Shown: positions 45,187-55,279, numbered from the stretch's first letter. The stretch is 64,000 nt of DNA from CAYJAD01 sp964370835 (GCA_964370835.1 CAYJLO010000004.1:12386-76385); one strand, 5' to 3'. Program-made: numbers and translations. The notes: generated from the letters alone by a model not told the origin.

Positions 45187-46625
45187 GCATCTTCCTCACT
45201 GCTGTGTAGGCCTTTGGGCATGAAGTCAATGAGTTGTGCACCTTGATGCGGTGTATCTTCTTCTTCAAAATCAGGTGCTTCTCCGCCTAGAATACCGCGT
45301 GCCACGGGAATGGGGGCTGTCCATTGATCGGGCATGGGGGCGCTGAGCTCAGCCTTTTCACCAAGCCAGGGGTTAAAATACCCAAAGGTGAGCCACGGAC
45401 AAGCTTTGCGTAAACGCTTTCTAAAGTTGTTAAAGCCCACAGAAGGTGAGGTTGGGATATCTTTAAGTAAGTCTAAGTACATTTCGGGGTCGATATTGAG
45501 GTTACGCAATTGGATAAAACTTACGCCGCAAGTGCCAATGAGTTGCATGAGCGCTTCCAATTCGTCTTCTGTGTCAGTGATGCCGGGAAAGTAGAGTAAG
45601 TTTAGCGACACAAAAACACCGCGTTCGCGTGCAGCTTTGATGGAGGCACGCACATGGTCAAAGGTGTATCCTTGCGGACGGTAGTAAATATTATATACTT
45701 CCGGGCGGGCAGAGTTGAGGCTCACTCGCAGGGAAGTGAGGCCTGCATCGGCCAAGGCAGCCACGGCTTCAGGGCGCGAAGCATTGGAATTGAGGTTGAT
45801 GGTGCCTTTGCCCCCTTGAGAGCGAAAGGTTTGCACAGCGTCCAGCAAAAGTTCTGCATTGGTGAGGGGCTCACCTTCGCACCCTTGGCCGAAAGAGTAG
45901 ATGGGTTTTTCCTTTTCACGGGAAGAATGGTATTGCATGATTTCCGCAATTTCTGCGGATGTGGGGCAAAAGTCCAGGCGACATTGCGGCGTGGTTACAA
46001 TGGGGGAGCCTTCTTCTTGTTGTGAGATACAGCCGATACATCGAGCATTGCAGGTGCGCGAGGTGGGGAGAGGCGCTTCGTGGCGTCCAAGGGCGAGATT
46101 CCGTGCCGCAGGGCAGTCGTACTGCATGACACACTTTTGCATAATGTGCTGCACAAGGCGATTGTTAGGGAATTTTTCTAGCAGCTGGCGCACATTGCTG
46201 GTGAGAATGCTTTTCTTTACCTTACGGAACTCTTGGCGCGTGTCTGTATCTACCTTCTTGGCGCAAATATAAAAGCGACCGCGTGCATAGCCCACGGCCC
46301 CATAGGCAAAAAGTGGCAATATGGGAGCGCCTTTATCTGTGTCATAGGCAGGATGCGCAGTGAGGGTGTGAGCAGGAGCTGCAAAGGCGGCCACGGCCAA
46401 ATCCTCAAGCACTTCCATTTCGCCGCTTTCTTCGTTTAAGCCCACAGCGCGGCGGCTGGGTAAATAGAAAAGTTCGCTTTCCGGAGGCAAGGGCATGAGC
46501 TCATCGGGGCGTGGCAGACCCCATTGTTTACCAGTGCGGCAAACCATGAGAAGGTCTGGGTGATCATAAATATTGCCTTGGGCATCGGCAACCACTAAAT
46601 GGGGGCGTAGGGGGGGAGTGCTCAT
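45183..46625 (-). CDS. radical SAM protein
   Basis: 480 residues. The cluster-binding motif is CNARCIGC (CxxxCxxC, about residue 190), followed by GQGCEGEPLTN, the SAM-binding GGE-type region, and a TIM-barrel pattern (INLNSNASRPEAVAALADAGLTSLRVSLNS). An N-terminal extension of about 180 residues with cysteines of its own (YDCPAARNLALG, CAKK) has no recognised domain. Similar long radical SAM proteins occur across the Desulfovibrionales without assigned reaction. The stop overlaps the start of the DUF554 gene. Confidence 0.88.
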   Translation of the reverse strand: MSTPPLRPHLVVADAQGNIYDHPDLLMVCRTGKQWGLPRPDELMPLPPESELFYLPSRRAVGLNEESGEMEVLEDLAVAAFAAPAHTLTAHPAYDTDKGAPILPLFAYGAVGYARGRFYICAKKVDTDTRQEFRKVKKSILTSNVRQLLEKFPNNRLVQHIMQKCVMQYDCPAARNLALGRHEAPLPTSRTCNARCIGCISQQEEGSPIVTTPQCRLDFCPTSAEIAEIMQYHSSREKEKPIYSFGQGCEGEPLTNAELLLDAVQTFRSQGGKGTINLNSNASRPEAVAALADAGLTSLRVSLNSARPEVYNIYYRPQGYTFDHVRASIKAARERGVFVSLNLLYFPGITDTEDELEALMQLIGTCGVSFIQLRNLNIDPEMYLDLLKDIPTSPSVGFNNFRKRLRKACPWLTFGYFNPWLGEKAELSAPMPDQWTAPIPVARGILGGEAPDFEEEDTPHQGAQLIDFMPKGLHSSEEDA

Positions 46626-46675
46626 ACTAATCCTTGCTTATGTGAAAAATTTACAGTACACGAACGCTTGAAACG

Positions 46676-46704
46676 TTGATGACGTATTGTACTATTATTA
46701 TATA
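46676..46704 (+). promoter_or_regulatory. sigma-70-type promoter for the small membrane protein gene
   Basis: TTGATG (46676-46681) and TATATA (46699-46704) with a 17-base spacer, about 45 bases before the ATG at 46750. Confidence 0.5.
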
Positions 46705-46749
46705 TTTTGCGCGTGCGCGCCAACACTGAGGTATACAAAAGGCCTTGCC

Positions 46750-47139
46750 ATGTCTATGATGATTTTTGGAACGTTATTTTTTTCTGGGCTCTTTCTCATG
46801 TTTGTCTTTATTTTATTTGGACAGGAAAGACTTATAAAACAAGTGCGCAAAGAAATGGAACAACAACGCGCCCACGTAACTCTTTTGGAACAGCGCCTTG
46901 CCAGTTATGAGCAAAGTGTTCCTCAAAAGACCAACCGTGGTGCGCAAGTTTCTGCCCCTTTGTCGTCGCCTTTGGAGCCCAAGTCTCATCCTTTGGCCGA
47001 GGCTACGTCGCAGCTTTCTTTTAATGAACAAAAGGATATTGCGCAACCTTTGTCCCAGCCATTATCTCAGCCCTCTGTAACTTCTGCTGTGAAGAATACC
47101 GGCGGCTTAGATCTTTTCATGGCACCACCACAAAGATAA
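46750..47139 (+). CDS. small membrane-anchored coiled-coil protein, function unknown
   Basis: 129 residues from ATG at 46750 with AAGG upstream; an earlier ATG at 46687 lies in the promoter region. One membrane segment (MIFGTLFFSGLFLMFVFILFG, residues about 4-24) is followed by a charged helix that looks like a coiled coil (RLIKQVRKEMEQQRAHVTLLEQRL), then a Ser/Pro/Gln-rich tail with SQPLSQPLSQPS repeats. The architecture is like small envelope or division-associated proteins, but no family could be named. It is convergent with the glycosyltransferase gene, four bases apart. Confidence 0.7.
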   Translation: MSMMIFGTLFFSGLFLMFVFILFGQERLIKQVRKEMEQQRAHVTLLEQRLASYEQSVPQKTNRGAQVSAPLSSPLEPKSHPLAEATSQLSFNEQKDIAQPLSQPLSQPSVTSAVKNTGGLDLFMAPPQR

Positions 47140-47143
47140 AATA

Positions 47144-48226
47144 TTAGAGCTTTGGGCCAAAACGGCCCAGAGCCGCCTCTAAATAAACCTTGCGCAGATT
47201 TTCGTGAGGCATGGCCTCTGCCATGAGTAGCAGGAAAGGTTTTAGCCAGAAAGATCGTATTTTGTCAGCATTTTTACGCCTTTGTTCAATATGTTTTTGG
47301 CGTTGTTCGGTGCTGAAGCTTTCCAGAAAATCTGAAAGGCTTTGAGCCCTATGCTTGGCTCTGTGGGCTTTATCCACGGTGGCAAGGCCTTGCTCTTGCA
47401 ATTCTTTTCTTAAATCGTCCCTTTCCAATAAATAGAGAATTTTTTTGTGGGCATCGTCCACATCATCAAAGTTGTAGCAATATACATCTTTGGCGTGGGT
47501 AAAAAGCTCATTGAAGCCATGTTCAATGCGCGGCGTCACAAGACAAGAGCCGCAAGCCAAGGCTTCAAAAACTCGAAAATTCAAATCCCCGAGTTCGCAA
47601 TAATTTAAGATAACCTTACCTTGTGGAAATAGTTCCGCATAATTTCCCTGCATGCACTGAGTGCGGCCCATGGTTCTTTCTAATGTATCCAGAAATATTT
47701 TGCGCTTGGGCGTGGTTTCTGCGTTGACCGTGCCCACAAAAAGGCAATCCCATTGGGGCGTAATGTCTGGGCGAGGAGCGTCGCTGTCTTTGGCAAAGGC
47801 TGGAGACCATCGCACGTGTGTGGCTGGAAGGCGCTTTCCTTGAAAGCGCGGTATGTGATCTTTTAGGCTCACCAGGCAGGCGTCAAAGCCTTGAGCATAG
47901 TAAGGGTGCCAGCTATGAATGTGCGTATCAATGGAGTAAAAGATGGTGAAGCAGGGGAATTTTTCCATGCCCAGCAGGAAGGGGGGGAAGCTTTTGTCGG
48001 CCACCACCACCACATCGGGTTCATAACCGGCCATGCTTACTAAATCTTCCCATGTGAAAACAGTAACTTGCTTAAAGTCAAAAAAATGTATTTGCCAGCC
48101 CAAATCTGCGAGAGCTTGGTGAAAATAGGCGTTTCCTATCCAAAATATTTTTTGCAAAACATGGGCCTTTATTATGTTTTTTGGGTGAGGGGCCTTCTTT
48201 TCGTATTGCGCCTTGGTCATAAACAT
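47144..48226 (-). CDS. CgeB-like glycosyltransferase
   Basis: 360 residues (or 358 from the second Met). The N-terminal half holds a Rossmann-like region (GWQIHFFDFKQV, PDVVVVADKSF, FYSIDTHIHSWH) and the C-terminal half has the GT-B donor-site pattern LGDLNFRVFEALACGSCLVTPRIEHGFNELF, found in CgeB and other glycosyltransferase group 1 enzymes. The family is cytoplasmic and acts on spore, flagellar or surface glycans. Substrates are unknown. No signal peptide. No other glycan genes are adjacent. Confidence 0.82.
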   Translation of the reverse strand: MFMTKAQYEKKAPHPKNIIKAHVLQKIFWIGNAYFHQALADLGWQIHFFDFKQVTVFTWEDLVSMAGYEPDVVVVADKSFPPFLLGMEKFPCFTIFYSIDTHIHSWHPYYAQGFDACLVSLKDHIPRFQGKRLPATHVRWSPAFAKDSDAPRPDITPQWDCLFVGTVNAETTPKRKIFLDTLERTMGRTQCMQGNYAELFPQGKVILNYCELGDLNFRVFEALACGSCLVTPRIEHGFNELFTHAKDVYCYNFDDVDDAHKKILYLLERDDLRKELQEQGLATVDKAHRAKHRAQSLSDFLESFSTEQRQKHIEQRRKNADKIRSFWLKPFLLLMAEAMPHENLRKVYLEAALGRFGPKL

Positions 48227-48293
48227 TATATAAAAAAGCGTCCTAGCCCCTGAGTAGGCTTTTCAAAATATCTTTCACACGGATTGACGTCAA

Positions 48294-51200
48294 GTGCAAA
48301 GCAAAAAAGAGCATTCAAGGTTTCAAAAAACATCCTTTACGCCGCACGCCAAGGCAGAGAACCTTTTTTTACAAAAGATGGCAACTGTATGTCGCCCTTG
48401 CCTCTATCTGCTGGTTTGTGTAACGGCTTTGTTGCTTGTGCTTTTTTTGGTGATGTTCACCTTTGTGAAGTTATATCCTCAAGAAATTCGCCAAAAAATA
48501 TCCCATGAATTACAGCAAGCCACCGGCATGGAATTGCAATTTTCCGGTATAGATATGGCTTTGCTGCCTTTGCCGGCCCTTTCCTTTGCTGATGTGAAGC
48601 TGGAACACAAAGATTTTTCTTTGCAAGTGGCCTATGCCACGTTGCGTCCAGATGTGCTTCCTTTGTTTCAAGGTCGTGTTTCATTAGGGGATATTTCTTT
48701 GTGGCGACCGCATTTTGCTTTAAAGCAAGGCTCTACTGCTTCGGCAAAAAATCCTCCCACACAAGTGAAGGCAGATGTAAACGAGCCCACAGGTGCCGCT
48801 TCTGTCCCGGATGTGAGTGTCAATGACACTGCCAAAAAAACTGCTTTAATTGAGCCTGCTACGCAAAATGCTCATGTGAGTCAGCAGGCCATGGAGCATG
48901 TGGGCGCCATTGTGGAGGCTTTTTTACAAGATTTTTCACAGCAAGTGCCGGATTTTCTTTATGGTTCTTCTGTGGAAATCTTGCATGGTTCAGTGCTGTT
49001 GGAACAAGAAGGCTGGAGCATGAAATGCGATTCTTTGCATACCCATGTGGAGCTGGGCGCATTGGGGGCCTTGGATGGTCTCATACGTTTTGATTTAGCG
49101 AGCTTCTTTGTGCAAGATGAAGTTTTTGCCAAAGTGCAAGCCTTTACGCTTTCTTTGGATGGTGATCTTGATGATAGTTTAATGGTGCGCGTGCAAAGCA
49201 AAGGGGCCATGGATAACCTATTGGAACAAGCAGAAGTGGATATTTCTTTGACGTACACTTTGCAAGATAGTCTAACGCAGGTCATGTCCAGAGTTCTGCC
49301 TTTGTCGGTACATACTAAACCACAAGGACGTGCGTCCCTGCAAGGGCAATGGTCCATAAAAACAGATTTAGTATGGCATGGCGTACCCATTCCCGTGAGC
49401 AGTTCCGGATTTTTACGCGGAAACTTACAAAATACTTTACATATACAAGACATGAAAGGGCGCTTGGGAGATGATGCACTCACCCTTAACGCCGCTGTGC
49501 ATTTGCAAGATTTGTCCAACCCCACCGTGGATGGGCATATTGTTATTTCTCAGTTTAGTCTCACCCAATGGTTTGGTTTTGCACGTCATATGCCTGCGGG
49601 ATTACAACATGTGTTGCACCGCGTGTCGGGCGATTTGGATTTTGTCATTACCAAGGAAGGCCTTGTGGTGCCTCGCATTCAAGCTCAAGCTGCTGAAGGG
49701 GATTTCACCGGCAGGGGAGGCGTGGAGGCTTGGTCTAAGGCAGTGGTGTTTTTAGATATACATGCGCCGCTTCTTCATCTGAGAAAGGTCTATGCCGAGG
49801 CTGAGGGGCTTAAGCCCGAGCCTTTATCTTTTCTTCATAAGCCTCTAACACCGGAACCGGGCACCCCAGAAGCACATGCCGATGGCGGGGTCGATGGCAT
49901 TAGTGTGGATTACGATATCAATGTGTCGGCAGATACGGTGATGGCTTGGGAACTGCCTTTAAAAGGGTTTCAATTCCGCGTGCATCCCATGGGCTTAGAT
50001 GGGAAGAAATTTGATCCTAAGCATGAAAATGCGGCTGTGCTGGGCTTTAGTGCTAAAGATTTTTTTGGCGGGCGTGCTGAAGGTAAAGCCATTTTATACC
50101 GCAATGCTAAGGATGTTTCGGCCTATGATATTTCTGCACTATTGCGCAACGTGCGCGCAGAACGTCCTGTGGAGCGTCTCATAGGGCAAGCTCTTTTTGA
50201 CGGGCGCATGTCCGCCGATGCCTCTGTCACCAGTGAAGGCGTCTATGCCGGAGAATTCTTGGTGGCTCTGGCAGGATCAGCTTCTTTGCGTGTGGAAAAT
50301 GGTCATTTTTATGGCCGTTCCAAGCAAAAAGTGCCTTTCAAGCTCATGACGGCGGCTGGCACCGTGTCAGGACAAAATGATGCCAAGGTAAGCGGAGCCC
50401 AATGGCCTCCCAAGCTTGAATACAAGGGCCAGTGGCGCGCCAATCTTGATACCAAGGATATTTCTGCCAAAAGCACATGGAATGGCTCCTTGGAATTTAT
50501 TGGTGAAGATTATGCCACGGTATCATTGAGTAATATTCCCGGCTCTGTGCAAATAGCTTTTTCTCCAGAGTTGACCTCTTTGCCCAAAAGAACTGAGGTG
50601 CACTTTTCCACCTTACTTTCTCTCGACACCACTAAGGGCGTTGTTTCCTTGGCAAAAGCAAAAGGTACTGTGCCCACATTGGCAAATATGCCGGCGTCGG
50701 GCTTTGGTGAATTGAATTTTAGCAAAGATATAGTGTGGAAAGCCACCGTCAATGCCAATACGGATAAGTTAAGCCAAGTGCTGGCCGCTCTTGATGATGA
50801 GGGACGCCCCTTATTGCCGCCCACCGCGCCACAAAAGGCCACCATAAGTACCAATATGTCCTATGCTAAGAATCTTTTGCAATTGAAAAAAATTGCCATG
50901 CAAGTGCAAGATATGAAAATTTCCGGAGAGCTTAAAAGAACGTTCACGGCAAAGCCTGTATGGACTTTTGACCTCTTTGCTGATGTTTTTGATTATGATG
51001 TTCTTTTTGGGAGCAAAAAGGCGACTTCCTCTAAAAATATGTCGGGCTCTTCGGTGCGACCTGCCACAGCTGAGGCACAACGTCCTCTTTCGTGGCGTTG
51101 GTTAGAAGATTTCAATGCCAAGGGCACGGTGCGCATAGGTACGTATCGTATGAATAAAGTACAGGTACGAGACGTGGTGGCTCCGGTGAAAATTGCCGAC

Positions 51201-51839
51201 GCTACATTGGACTGCACACCCACCAAGGCAAAGTTTTATGGAGGGGATGCCCTCATTAACTTCAAAGGAACGGTGAAAAATACGGCCCTACATACGCAAT
51301 TGGGTGTGGTGACCAAGGGCACAAACCTTTTTGCCTTGAGTGAAGATTTGCATTTGGAAACTGTTATTGCAGGGGCGGCGGACTTTTGGATATCTGCGCA
51401 AGGTCCCATACGTTATTCCCGTGACATTCCCGCGGCCTTTGATGGCACCTGGCGTTTGCAGGTGGGGGCTGGTTTTTTACAAAGTCGTGATAAAAAAGGT
51501 AAACTTACCGGAAGTCCCACGTATATATCCTCGTTTAAAGATATGGGCGTCATCACCAAGGGTGTGTTGGAAAGTCATAAATTTGAACTTAGAGGCGATG
51601 GTCTTAAGGCTGTGGGGCATGGCAAGGTGGATTTGGTGAAAGACACCTTAGATATGAACTTGGTGGTGAGCACTGGCGGTTTGAGCGATATTCCCGTACG
51701 CTTTTATGGTGATCTATCTGACCCGCAGCGCGATGTACACACAGGAGCTGTGCTTTTATCTGCACTAGGTTCTTTGGGCATGGGAGTTTTTGATATTATC
51801 GGTGGAATTTTTGGCGCATTTTTCGGATTATTTAAATAA
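48294..51839 (+). CDS. AsmA-family protein
   Basis: 1181 residues from GTG at 48294; an ATG at 48378 just before the membrane segment (LLVCVTALLLVLFLVMFTF) is a possible alternative, and neither has a clear ribosome site. After the anchor comes an AsmA N-terminal domain (KISHELQQATGMELQFSGIDMALLPLPALSFADVKL) and a long periplasmic stretch of repeating beta-strands, with a second AsmA-like domain near the end (FDGTWRLQVGAGFLQS, DTLDMNLVVSTGG). Such proteins are bridge-like lipid carriers or envelope-assembly factors between inner and outer membranes. It is followed by a strong terminator. Confidence 0.88.
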   Translation: MQSKKEHSRFQKTSFTPHAKAENLFLQKMATVCRPCLYLLVCVTALLLVLFLVMFTFVKLYPQEIRQKISHELQQATGMELQFSGIDMALLPLPALSFADVKLEHKDFSLQVAYATLRPDVLPLFQGRVSLGDISLWRPHFALKQGSTASAKNPPTQVKADVNEPTGAASVPDVSVNDTAKKTALIEPATQNAHVSQQAMEHVGAIVEAFLQDFSQQVPDFLYGSSVEILHGSVLLEQEGWSMKCDSLHTHVELGALGALDGLIRFDLASFFVQDEVFAKVQAFTLSLDGDLDDSLMVRVQSKGAMDNLLEQAEVDISLTYTLQDSLTQVMSRVLPLSVHTKPQGRASLQGQWSIKTDLVWHGVPIPVSSSGFLRGNLQNTLHIQDMKGRLGDDALTLNAAVHLQDLSNPTVDGHIVISQFSLTQWFGFARHMPAGLQHVLHRVSGDLDFVITKEGLVVPRIQAQAAEGDFTGRGGVEAWSKAVVFLDIHAPLLHLRKVYAEAEGLKPEPLSFLHKPLTPEPGTPEAHADGGVDGISVDYDINVSADTVMAWELPLKGFQFRVHPMGLDGKKFDPKHENAAVLGFSAKDFFGGRAEGKAILYRNAKDVSAYDISALLRNVRAERPVERLIGQALFDGRMSADASVTSEGVYAGEFLVALAGSASLRVENGHFYGRSKQKVPFKLMTAAGTVSGQNDAKVSGAQWPPKLEYKGQWRANLDTKDISAKSTWNGSLEFIGEDYATVSLSNIPGSVQIAFSPELTSLPKRTEVHFSTLLSLDTTKGVVSLAKAKGTVPTLANMPASGFGELNFSKDIVWKATVNANTDKLSQVLAALDDEGRPLLPPTAPQKATISTNMSYAKNLLQLKKIAMQVQDMKISGELKRTFTAKPVWTFDLFADVFDYDVLFGSKKATSSKNMSGSSVRPATAEAQRPLSWRWLEDFNAKGTVRIGTYRMNKVQVRDVVAPVKIADATLDCTPTKAKFYGGDALINFKGTVKNTALHTQLGVVTKGTNLFALSEDLHLETVIAGAADFWISAQGPIRYSRDIPAAFDGTWRLQVGAGFLQSRDKKGKLTGSPTYISSFKDMGVITKGVLESHKFELRGDGLKAVGHGKVDLVKDTLDMNLVVSTGGLSDIPVRFYGDLSDPQRDVHTGAVLLSALGSLGMGVFDIIGGIFGAFFGLFK

Positions 51840-51890
51840 TATATCTTTTTATTGTTGGCTGTTGGCAAGAAAGACGTGCCACAAAGAATT

Positions 51891-51929
51891 GAGCACTGCC
51901 TTATTATCATGAGGTGGTGCTCTTTTTTT
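51891..51929 (+). terminator. rho-independent terminator after the AsmA-like gene
   Basis: Eleven-base stem (51891-51901 with 51912-51922, two G-T pairs) followed by seven T residues (51923-51929). Confidence 0.9.
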
Positions 51930-52068
51930 GATGCCGGCGGTGTTGTAGTTACTTTTTTAAAAAAAATCTAAAAAAATATAATGAAGATATATTTGTATGT
52001 ATATATGATATTTGCGAATCAATATGTGTTTTTTATGAGCTTTTTTTTATGCAACTAGCCTCTCTGGC

Positions 52069-52097
52069 TTGCATCGCTGGCTTAGCTATGGCATAGT
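52069..52097 (+). promoter_or_regulatory. candidate promoter of rpoN
   Basis: TTGCAT (52069-52074), 17-base spacer, CATAGT (52092-52097), about 65 bases before the rpoN ATG. Moderate consensus. The rest of the 51930-52162 gap is AT-rich and shows nothing else I can name. Confidence 0.35.
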
Positions 52098-52162
52098 ATT
52101 TGAAAGAGAGGTGAAATGCCATGGGCAAGCCTCCATAACTTCTAGGCTAAAGGCGTACACAT

Positions 52163-53590
52163 ATGGCATTAGAGCTTCGTCAGCAGTTAAAACTTTCCCA
52201 ACAGCTTATTATGACGCCGCAATTGCAGCAGGCCATAAAGCTTTTGCAATTGTCACGCCTTGAGCTCGTGGAAACTGTACAGCGTGAACTTTTGGAAAAC
52301 CCTTTTTTGGAAGAAGGGCATGCCGATGTTCCTGAAGCTGAAAAGACCGAAGTGCGCACAGAAAAGAATGACGACGCTGTTTATGATGGCGAATTGGCCA
52401 AAGGTGCTGACTGGGAAGATTACCTTGGTGAATTTGCTTCTTCGCCGCGTAATAACTCCTCTAGAGAGTTTGAAGCCTTAGACGATATTTCTTCTTTTGA
52501 ATCCCGCTATACAGAAAAGCCTTCCCTAGATGCGCATTTGCTTTGGCAATTACGCTTATCATCTTTACTCACCGATGAGCAAAAAGACGTGGGTGAAGTT
52601 ATCATAGGTAATTTGTCTTCCTCAGGGTATTTGCAAGCTTCGCTGGAAGATATGGCTTCCATGCTGGAAACAAGCCCCGAACATGTGGAAAGCGTCTTGG
52701 AAGTGGTACAGCTCTTTGATCCCATAGGTGTGGCTGCGCGCTCACCTCAAGAATGTCTTATGATTCAATTACGCGCTTTGCGCTATGATCGTGACCCCAT
52801 TTTGGTTTCCTTGGTGATGGATCACTTGGAAGACCTCGAAAATAAGCGCTATAAGCCCTTATTGCGTAAATTTCAGCTGACCATGGATGATCTTAAGGAA
52901 TATTTGGATATTATCCAATCCTTGGAGCCTTTACCAGGCGCCTCCTTTGGGGATAGCGATACTGCCTTTGTGAGCCCTGATGTTTTTGTGTACAATCTTA
53001 ATAATGATTTTGTTATCATTTTAAATGATGATGGCTTGCCGCATTTGCAATTATCCGATACCCTCACAGAAGGTATGGCGGATATGGATTCGCAAGACAA
53101 AGAGTATTGCTCAGAAAAGATGCGAGCAGCCTCTTGGCTTATAAAAAGTCTTTACCAAAGGCAGCGTACGCTGTATAAGGTAGTTGAGAGCATTATCAAA
53201 TATCAGAGACCCTTTTTCGAACAAGGGGTGACCCAATTGGCACCGCTTATTTTGAAAGATATAGCCGATGATATAGCCATGCACGAGTCCACCGTGAGCC
53301 GTATTACTTCCAATAAGTATGTGGCCACACCACACGGGACTTTTGAATTGAAATTTTTCTTCAACAGTGCTTTGGCGCTGGATGATGGAAGTCAGGTTGG
53401 GTCTGAAAGTGTAAAGGCCCTTATCAAGAAGTTTATCAGTGAAGAAGATAGTAAAAATCCTCTCAGTGATGAACGTATAGGTGAAATGCTCAAGGAGCAT
53501 CTCAAAGTGAATATTGCACGCAGAACAGTGGCGAAATATCGTACTGCCATGGATATCGCCTCCTCTTCGCGCAGAAAAGAGCATTTTTAG
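52163..53590 (+). CDS. rpoN: RNA polymerase sigma-54 factor
   Basis: 475 residues. Region I is Gln/Leu-rich (MALELRQQLKLSQQLIMTPQLQQAIKLLQ), followed by an acidic linker, the core-binding domain, and the DNA-binding domain with the helix-turn-helix ESTVSRITSNKYVATPHGTFELKFFF and the RpoN box ARRTVAKYR near residue 460. It directs enhancer-dependent transcription at -24/-12 promoters. It heads rpoN-hpf-rapZ-PTS, an order conserved in many proteobacteria. AAAGG precedes the ATG. Confidence 0.97.
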   Translation: MALELRQQLKLSQQLIMTPQLQQAIKLLQLSRLELVETVQRELLENPFLEEGHADVPEAEKTEVRTEKNDDAVYDGELAKGADWEDYLGEFASSPRNNSSREFEALDDISSFESRYTEKPSLDAHLLWQLRLSSLLTDEQKDVGEVIIGNLSSSGYLQASLEDMASMLETSPEHVESVLEVVQLFDPIGVAARSPQECLMIQLRALRYDRDPILVSLVMDHLEDLENKRYKPLLRKFQLTMDDLKEYLDIIQSLEPLPGASFGDSDTAFVSPDVFVYNLNNDFVIILNDDGLPHLQLSDTLTEGMADMDSQDKEYCSEKMRAASWLIKSLYQRQRTLYKVVESIIKYQRPFFEQGVTQLAPLILKDIADDIAMHESTVSRITSNKYVATPHGTFELKFFFNSALALDDGSQVGSESVKALIKKFISEEDSKNPLSDERIGEMLKEHLKVNIARRTVAKYRTAMDIASSSRRKEHF

Positions 53591-53670
53591 TGGTACTTGT
53601 TGTGTAAAAAAATTCTCTAATCATGCATGTTGGCACTTAGCTCGTGCTGATTTGAACCAAGGAGGAAGTT

Positions 53671-54204
53671 ATGAATATTGCCTTCACGTTCAAGAACTTT
53701 GAACCATCTGATCACCTGAAGAAGTACGCTCGTCGCCGTTTTGAAAAGCTTGGTCGTTTTTTCGGCAAAGCAGCCGGCCTGGATGTACAAGTAAACCTTT
53801 CCGTAGATAAATTTCGCCATGTTTGTGATGTGCGCATCAATGGTGAAGGGCTTTCCTTAGCTGCCACAGAAAAGACGGAAGAAATGTATTCTTCCATTGA
53901 CCTTGTGCTGGATAAGATGGAAGCTCAAATCAAGAAGCATGTTTCGCGTTTAAAGAAGCATCATCGTCAAGCGCGTGATGCCAAGGTGGAAATCTTCACC
54001 TACAACTTTGGCGCGGAAAAAGATGACGAGCCCATTGGCACACGTCGCTTTGAACCCAAGCCCATGTCTCTTGATGAGGGTATTTTGCAGCTTGAGTCTG
54101 TGGGAAGTGAATTCCTCGTCTTCTTGAATGAGGAAAACCATCGTATCAATGTGGTCTATCGTCGCCGTAGCGGAGATTATGGGCTCATTGACCCTGTAGT
54201 ATAG
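53671..54204 (+). CDS. hpf: ribosome hibernation-promoting factor, long form
   Basis: 177 residues with a strong GGAGG ribosome site. The N-terminal S30AE domain (MNIAFTFKNFEPSDHLKKYARRRFEKL) binds the 30S A and P sites; a linker leads to a C-terminal dimerisation domain (PMSLDEGILQLESVGSEFLVFLNEENHRINVVYRR). The long form produces 100S ribosome dimers in stationary phase. It follows rpoN by 80 bases and is closed by a terminator. Confidence 0.95.
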   Translation: MNIAFTFKNFEPSDHLKKYARRRFEKLGRFFGKAAGLDVQVNLSVDKFRHVCDVRINGEGLSLAATEKTEEMYSSIDLVLDKMEAQIKKHVSRLKKHHRQARDAKVEIFTYNFGAEKDDEPIGTRRFEPKPMSLDEGILQLESVGSEFLVFLNEENHRINVVYRRRSGDYGLIDPVV

Positions 54205-54214
54205 CGGTTTTACG

Positions 54215-54246
54215 GCCCTGTTGCCTTAAGGTGGCAGGGCTTTTTT
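54215..54246 (+). terminator. rho-independent terminator between hpf and rapZ
   Basis: Eleven-base stem (54215-54225 with 54230-54240, three G-T pairs), TTAA loop and six T residues. It probably separates rpoN-hpf from rapZ-PTS transcription at least in part. Confidence 0.88.
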
Positions 54247-54310
54247 ATATTTTACCCATGCATTTGGTCTACTAATTAGCCTTAGTTTGTATAGGTTTGG
54301 AGAATAAGCC

Positions 54311-55231
54311 ATGCAAAATGTTGCAGCGCATGCCCCTTTGGAAGCCTACATAGTAACAGGGCTTTCTGGTGCAGGAAAAAGCACCGCACTACATGTTTTT
54401 GAAGACCTAGGCTACTTCACCGTGGATGGTTTGCCTGTGTCCTTGGTGCATCAAATGGTCACCATGATGCGGCATGATTCCATGCGCAATTTTCGCGGCA
54501 TTGCCTTAAGTATTTCTTTGCACAGTGCCAGCCTTGCCGAAGAGGTGAGCGCGGTGGTGCAAAAGCTTTGCGCGCAAAATATCCAAACCCATGTCCTCTT
54601 TTTAGAAAGCACCGAAGCGGAGCTTTTGCGCCGTTATGCCACCACCAGACGTCCGCATCCTCTGGAGCAAAACGGATTGGGACTTGAAGGTGCGCTTATT
54701 TCTGAGCGTCAGCACCTTGTATCCATTCGAAATATGGCTGATCTTGTGCTTGATACCAGTTCTTTTTCCATTCATGATTTACGCCGTGTATTACAACAGC
54801 ACTATGGATCACAGAGGCAGGATCACGAAAGCTTACGCCCTTTAAAGGTAAATATTATTTCCTTTGGTTTCAAATATGGTGTGCCCAAGGAAGCCGATGT
54901 GCTTTTTGATGTGCGTTTTTTACCTAATCCGCACTTTGAACCTGAGCTTCGTCCTTTTAGTGGAAAAGATGCTTCCATTGATGAATATGTCTTTAAAGGA
55001 AAGTTAGAGCAGGTTTTTTTAGATAAGTTGCTAGATTTTATGCTCTTTACCTTGGGTCTTATGGAAGCAGAAGGACGGTATAGAGTGACGTTGGCCATTG
55101 GTTGCACGGGCGGTCGGCATCGCTCTGTGGCCACGGTGGAGCGTTTATTTAAAGCTTTGAGGCAAGCCGGTTATGCCGTGTCTGCCGAACATAGGCATAT
55201 GTCCCTTGATCCTACGGGCAAGGTTGTTTAA
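54311..55231 (+). CDS. rapZ: RNase adapter protein RapZ
   Basis: 306 residues. The P-loop GLSGAGKST lies at residues 18-26; DLGYFTVDGLPVSL follows as in YvcJ/RapZ. The C-terminal domain has FGFKYGVPKEADVLFDVRFLPNPHF and the GCTGGRHRSV signature that binds phosphosugar. In E. coli RapZ controls glmS expression by guiding RNase E to sRNA and senses glucosamine-6-phosphate; in others a GTPase function is reported. The next genes encode mannose-type PTS parts, consistent with a sugar-linked role. Confidence 0.95.
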   Translation: MQNVAAHAPLEAYIVTGLSGAGKSTALHVFEDLGYFTVDGLPVSLVHQMVTMMRHDSMRNFRGIALSISLHSASLAEEVSAVVQKLCAQNIQTHVLFLESTEAELLRRYATTRRPHPLEQNGLGLEGALISERQHLVSIRNMADLVLDTSSFSIHDLRRVLQQHYGSQRQDHESLRPLKVNIISFGFKYGVPKEADVLFDVRFLPNPHFEPELRPFSGKDASIDEYVFKGKLEQVFLDKLLDFMLFTLGLMEAEGRYRVTLAIGCTGGRHRSVATVERLFKALRQAGYAVSAEHRHMSLDPTGKVV

Positions 55232-55279
55232 ATATGTGCATAAAAGTGTAGTCTAGCTATCATGAGCTAGGGGGAAAAT

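Noticed and set aside
52069..52263. Small plus-strand frame overlapping the rpoN start
   Set aside because: It overlaps the rpoN promoter and coding start in another frame and has no ribosome site or family features.
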